A stretch of 14,399 nt of DNA from Planctomycetota bacterium (GTDB taxonomy: Bacteria; Planctomycetota; UBA11346): positions 1-14,399 of the forward strand of contig JACDEN010000022.1 in assembly GCA_013816415.1 (NCBI GenBank), in the 5' to 3' direction. Below are positions 13,350-14,399 of this stretch, piece by piece. The notes under the pieces were generated by a model. That model had not been told where the DNA came from, did not search any database, and saw nothing but the letters and a program-made list of their open reading frames with translations. Every line of letters starts with the position of its first letter. The first letter of the stretch is position 1. The position numbers and the translations under genes were made by a program.

Positions 13350-14195
13350 ATGGCCGACGACCACCTCGGGATCAGCCGCCAGATCCAACGCATCGGTCGC
13401 AGCACGCGCGAGTGGATCGTCAGCGCGCAGGCCTGTCCGAAGGTCGGTCTGGGCGACCTGTCGGCGATCGGAATCACTGAAACCGGTGCCGATTACCGCT
13501 TCGAACGACCAAGCCCAACCCATGGGGTCCTGCTCGCCTGCCTCGGCGGCGGGGGTCGGGTCCTGATCGATGGAGGGTTCGTCGCCATGGGTCCGGGATC
13601 GATCTACGTCGCCCCGCAGGGCGTACCGCATGCGTACCACGCGCGGCCAGGATCGCCCTGGAGGTTCTGTTGGGCGACCTTCGCAGGATCCTTCGTCGAA
13701 GCTCCCGCGCCGCTGCTTGCGGAAGGTGATCCGCTGCCGCTCGAGCGTGCGATGCTGGGCCTCAAGGCCGAGATGAGCACAGCGGCGGATGCGGCCATGA
13801 TCGACCGCTACGCCCAGCTCGTGCATGCGCACGCTCACCGGCTGGTGCTGCGGTGGCGCGCTGACGATCGGCTGTGGCGGTTGTGGCAGCTGGTGGACGG
13901 GGACCTGGGTCGGCATTGGACGCTGACCGGTCTTTGTCGAGAGGCTGGCACGAGCGCGGAGTCGCTCCGCCTGCTCTGCCGGCAGCGCACCGGCCGCACC
14001 CCGATGCGCCAAGTCGCCTGGCTGCGCATGCAGCGCGCTCGCAGCCTGCTGCTCGGATTCGATCTCAAGGTCAACGAGGTGGCGGCGATGCTCGGCTACG
14101 ATGATCCGTTCGCGTTCTCGTCGGCATTCAAGCGCAGCATCGGCGCGTCTCCGATCGCCTATCGGCGCCAACGCCGTGCCAGGCCTGTTCGGTGA
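13350..14195 (+). CDS. AraC-family transcriptional regulator
   Basis: 281 residues. The N-terminal half is a cupin-like sensing domain (about 40-110; 'GVLLACLGGGGRVLIDGG', 'GPGSIYVAPQGVPHAYHA', where the PxGxPHxY pattern is typical of AraC ligand pockets). The C-terminal part (about 175-275) carries two helix-turn-helix motifs: the first in 'WTLTGLCREAGTSAESLRLLCRQRTGRTP' and the second in 'LKVNEVAAMLGYDDPFAFSSAFKRSIGASP', the AraC signature region. It probably senses a sugar or other small ligand and controls the divergent dioxygenase gene, and perhaps itself. No ribosome binding site precedes the ATG, so translation may be leaderless or the start may differ. Its stop is 3 bp from the stop of the convergent partial gene at 14199. 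Confidence 0.93.
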   Translation: MADDHLGISRQIQRIGRSTREWIVSAQACPKVGLGDLSAIGITETGADYRFERPSPTHGVLLACLGGGGRVLIDGGFVAMGPGSIYVAPQGVPHAYHARPGSPWRFCWATFAGSFVEAPAPLLAEGDPLPLERAMLGLKAEMSTAADAAMIDRYAQLVHAHAHRLVLRWRADDRLWRLWQLVDGDLGRHWTLTGLCREAGTSAESLRLLCRQRTGRTPMRQVAWLRMQRARSLLLGFDLKVNEVAAMLGYDDPFAFSSAFKRSIGASPIAYRRQRRARPVR

Positions 14196-14198
14196 TGG

Positions 14199-14399
14199 TC
14201 AGTCGGCCCCGGCCATGACTCTCGCACGCCACGCGGCGAACACCTCCGGCACCGGATCGTAGGTCAGGCCGCGGCGGAAGCGCGGAAGGGCGACATACGC
14301 GCGGTAGCGCTTCGCGGCTTCTGCCTTCCTGCCTCGGCGATCGGCAGCGATCCCCTGGCACAGCAGGAGATCTGCCTCGGCCGCGAGGCAGTGCGGCTG
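14199..14399 (-). CDS. C-terminal fragment of an unidentified helical (possibly TPR-like) protein
   Basis: The last 66 codons and stop of a gene whose start is beyond the right edge. The visible sequence is alpha-helical: 'HCLAAEADLLLCQGIAADRR', then 'KAEAAKRYRAYVALPRF', ending 'YDPVPEVFAAWRARVMAGAD'. The Ala/Leu/Tyr spacing of the first two helices resembles a terminal TPR-type helix pair, as found at the end of many TPR-domain proteins, but too little is present to name it. Codon use (G/C at third positions) fits a real gene, and the stop-to-stop spacing of 3 bp with the AraC gene fits a convergent pair. Confidence 0.6.
   Translation of the reverse strand, partial: QPHCLAAEADLLLCQGIAADRRGRKAEAAKRYRAYVALPRFRRGLTYDPVPEVFAAWRARVMAGAD

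Noticed and set aside
13205..13477. 91-codon N-terminal extension of the dioxygenase frame
   Set aside because: It runs into the divergent AraC gene, has no family similarity, and a GGAG site fits the start at 13204.
13029..14171. Minus-strand open frame of 380 codons opposite the AraC gene
   Set aside because: Antisense to a clear AraC regulator; no domain is recognisable.
14128..14361. Minus-strand 77-codon frame at the right edge
   Set aside because: It is out of frame with the more gene-like partial sequence ending at 14199, overlaps the AraC C-terminus and is Arg/Cys-rich.

Overview
The window is a GC-rich, gene-dense piece of a bacterial chromosome. It carries secreted or surface parallel beta-helix proteins, a heparinase II/III-type lyase, malectin-like and Ig-like modules, a phytanoyl-CoA dioxygenase (PhyH) protein divergent from an AraC regulator, and a Cys-Gly C-terminal sorting-like tail. 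I infer a free-living, polysaccharide-degrading Gram-negative of the PVC type, with Planctomycetota or Verrucomicrobiota/Lentisphaerota most likely. This rests on protein repertoire only; no taxonomic marker is present.

Layout. Positions 2-2658 (+) hold two tandem paralogous beta-helix proteins; the first is cut by the window edge, and only the second has a Ser/Thr/Gly linker and membrane-anchoring tail. Positions 2739-4355 (+) hold an exported protein of a recognisable but functionally unassigned family. Convergent to it, on the minus strand, lie in transcription order a soluble three-PAS histidine kinase (11999-9918), a 341-bp gap with a nested inverted-repeat structure, a heparinase II/III-like lyase (9576-7174) and a multidomain beta-helix/He_PIG/Ig/malectin protein (7035-4393). 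Upstream of the kinase is a 158-bp non-coding element of four consecutive hairpins with near-identical 19-bp ends, which looks like a MITE or REP-type element. It is followed by tRNA-Thr(CGT) (+). A PhyH dioxygenase gene (-) stops one base beyond the tRNA end. Divergent from it is an AraC regulator (+), whose stop is 3 bp from the stop of a partial minus-strand gene that runs off the window.

How the genes may work together (inference): the beta-helix proteins and the lyase suggest uronic-acid-containing or otherwise acidic glycan breakdown, with binding modules on the large beta-helix enzyme and, unexpectedly, no export signal on the lyase. The kinase could sense a related cue, but no response regulator is present. 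The AraC/PhyH pair is a separate divergent unit, probably a small-molecule oxidation gene with its local regulator. No transporter, sulfatase or SusC/D gene is visible, so this is at most a partial glycan-utilisation locus.

The most interesting unexplained items are the nested RNA-like structure at 9795-9895, the hairpin element at 12083-12240, the unassigned exported family at 2739-4355, and the tail-bearing versus tail-less beta-helix pair.
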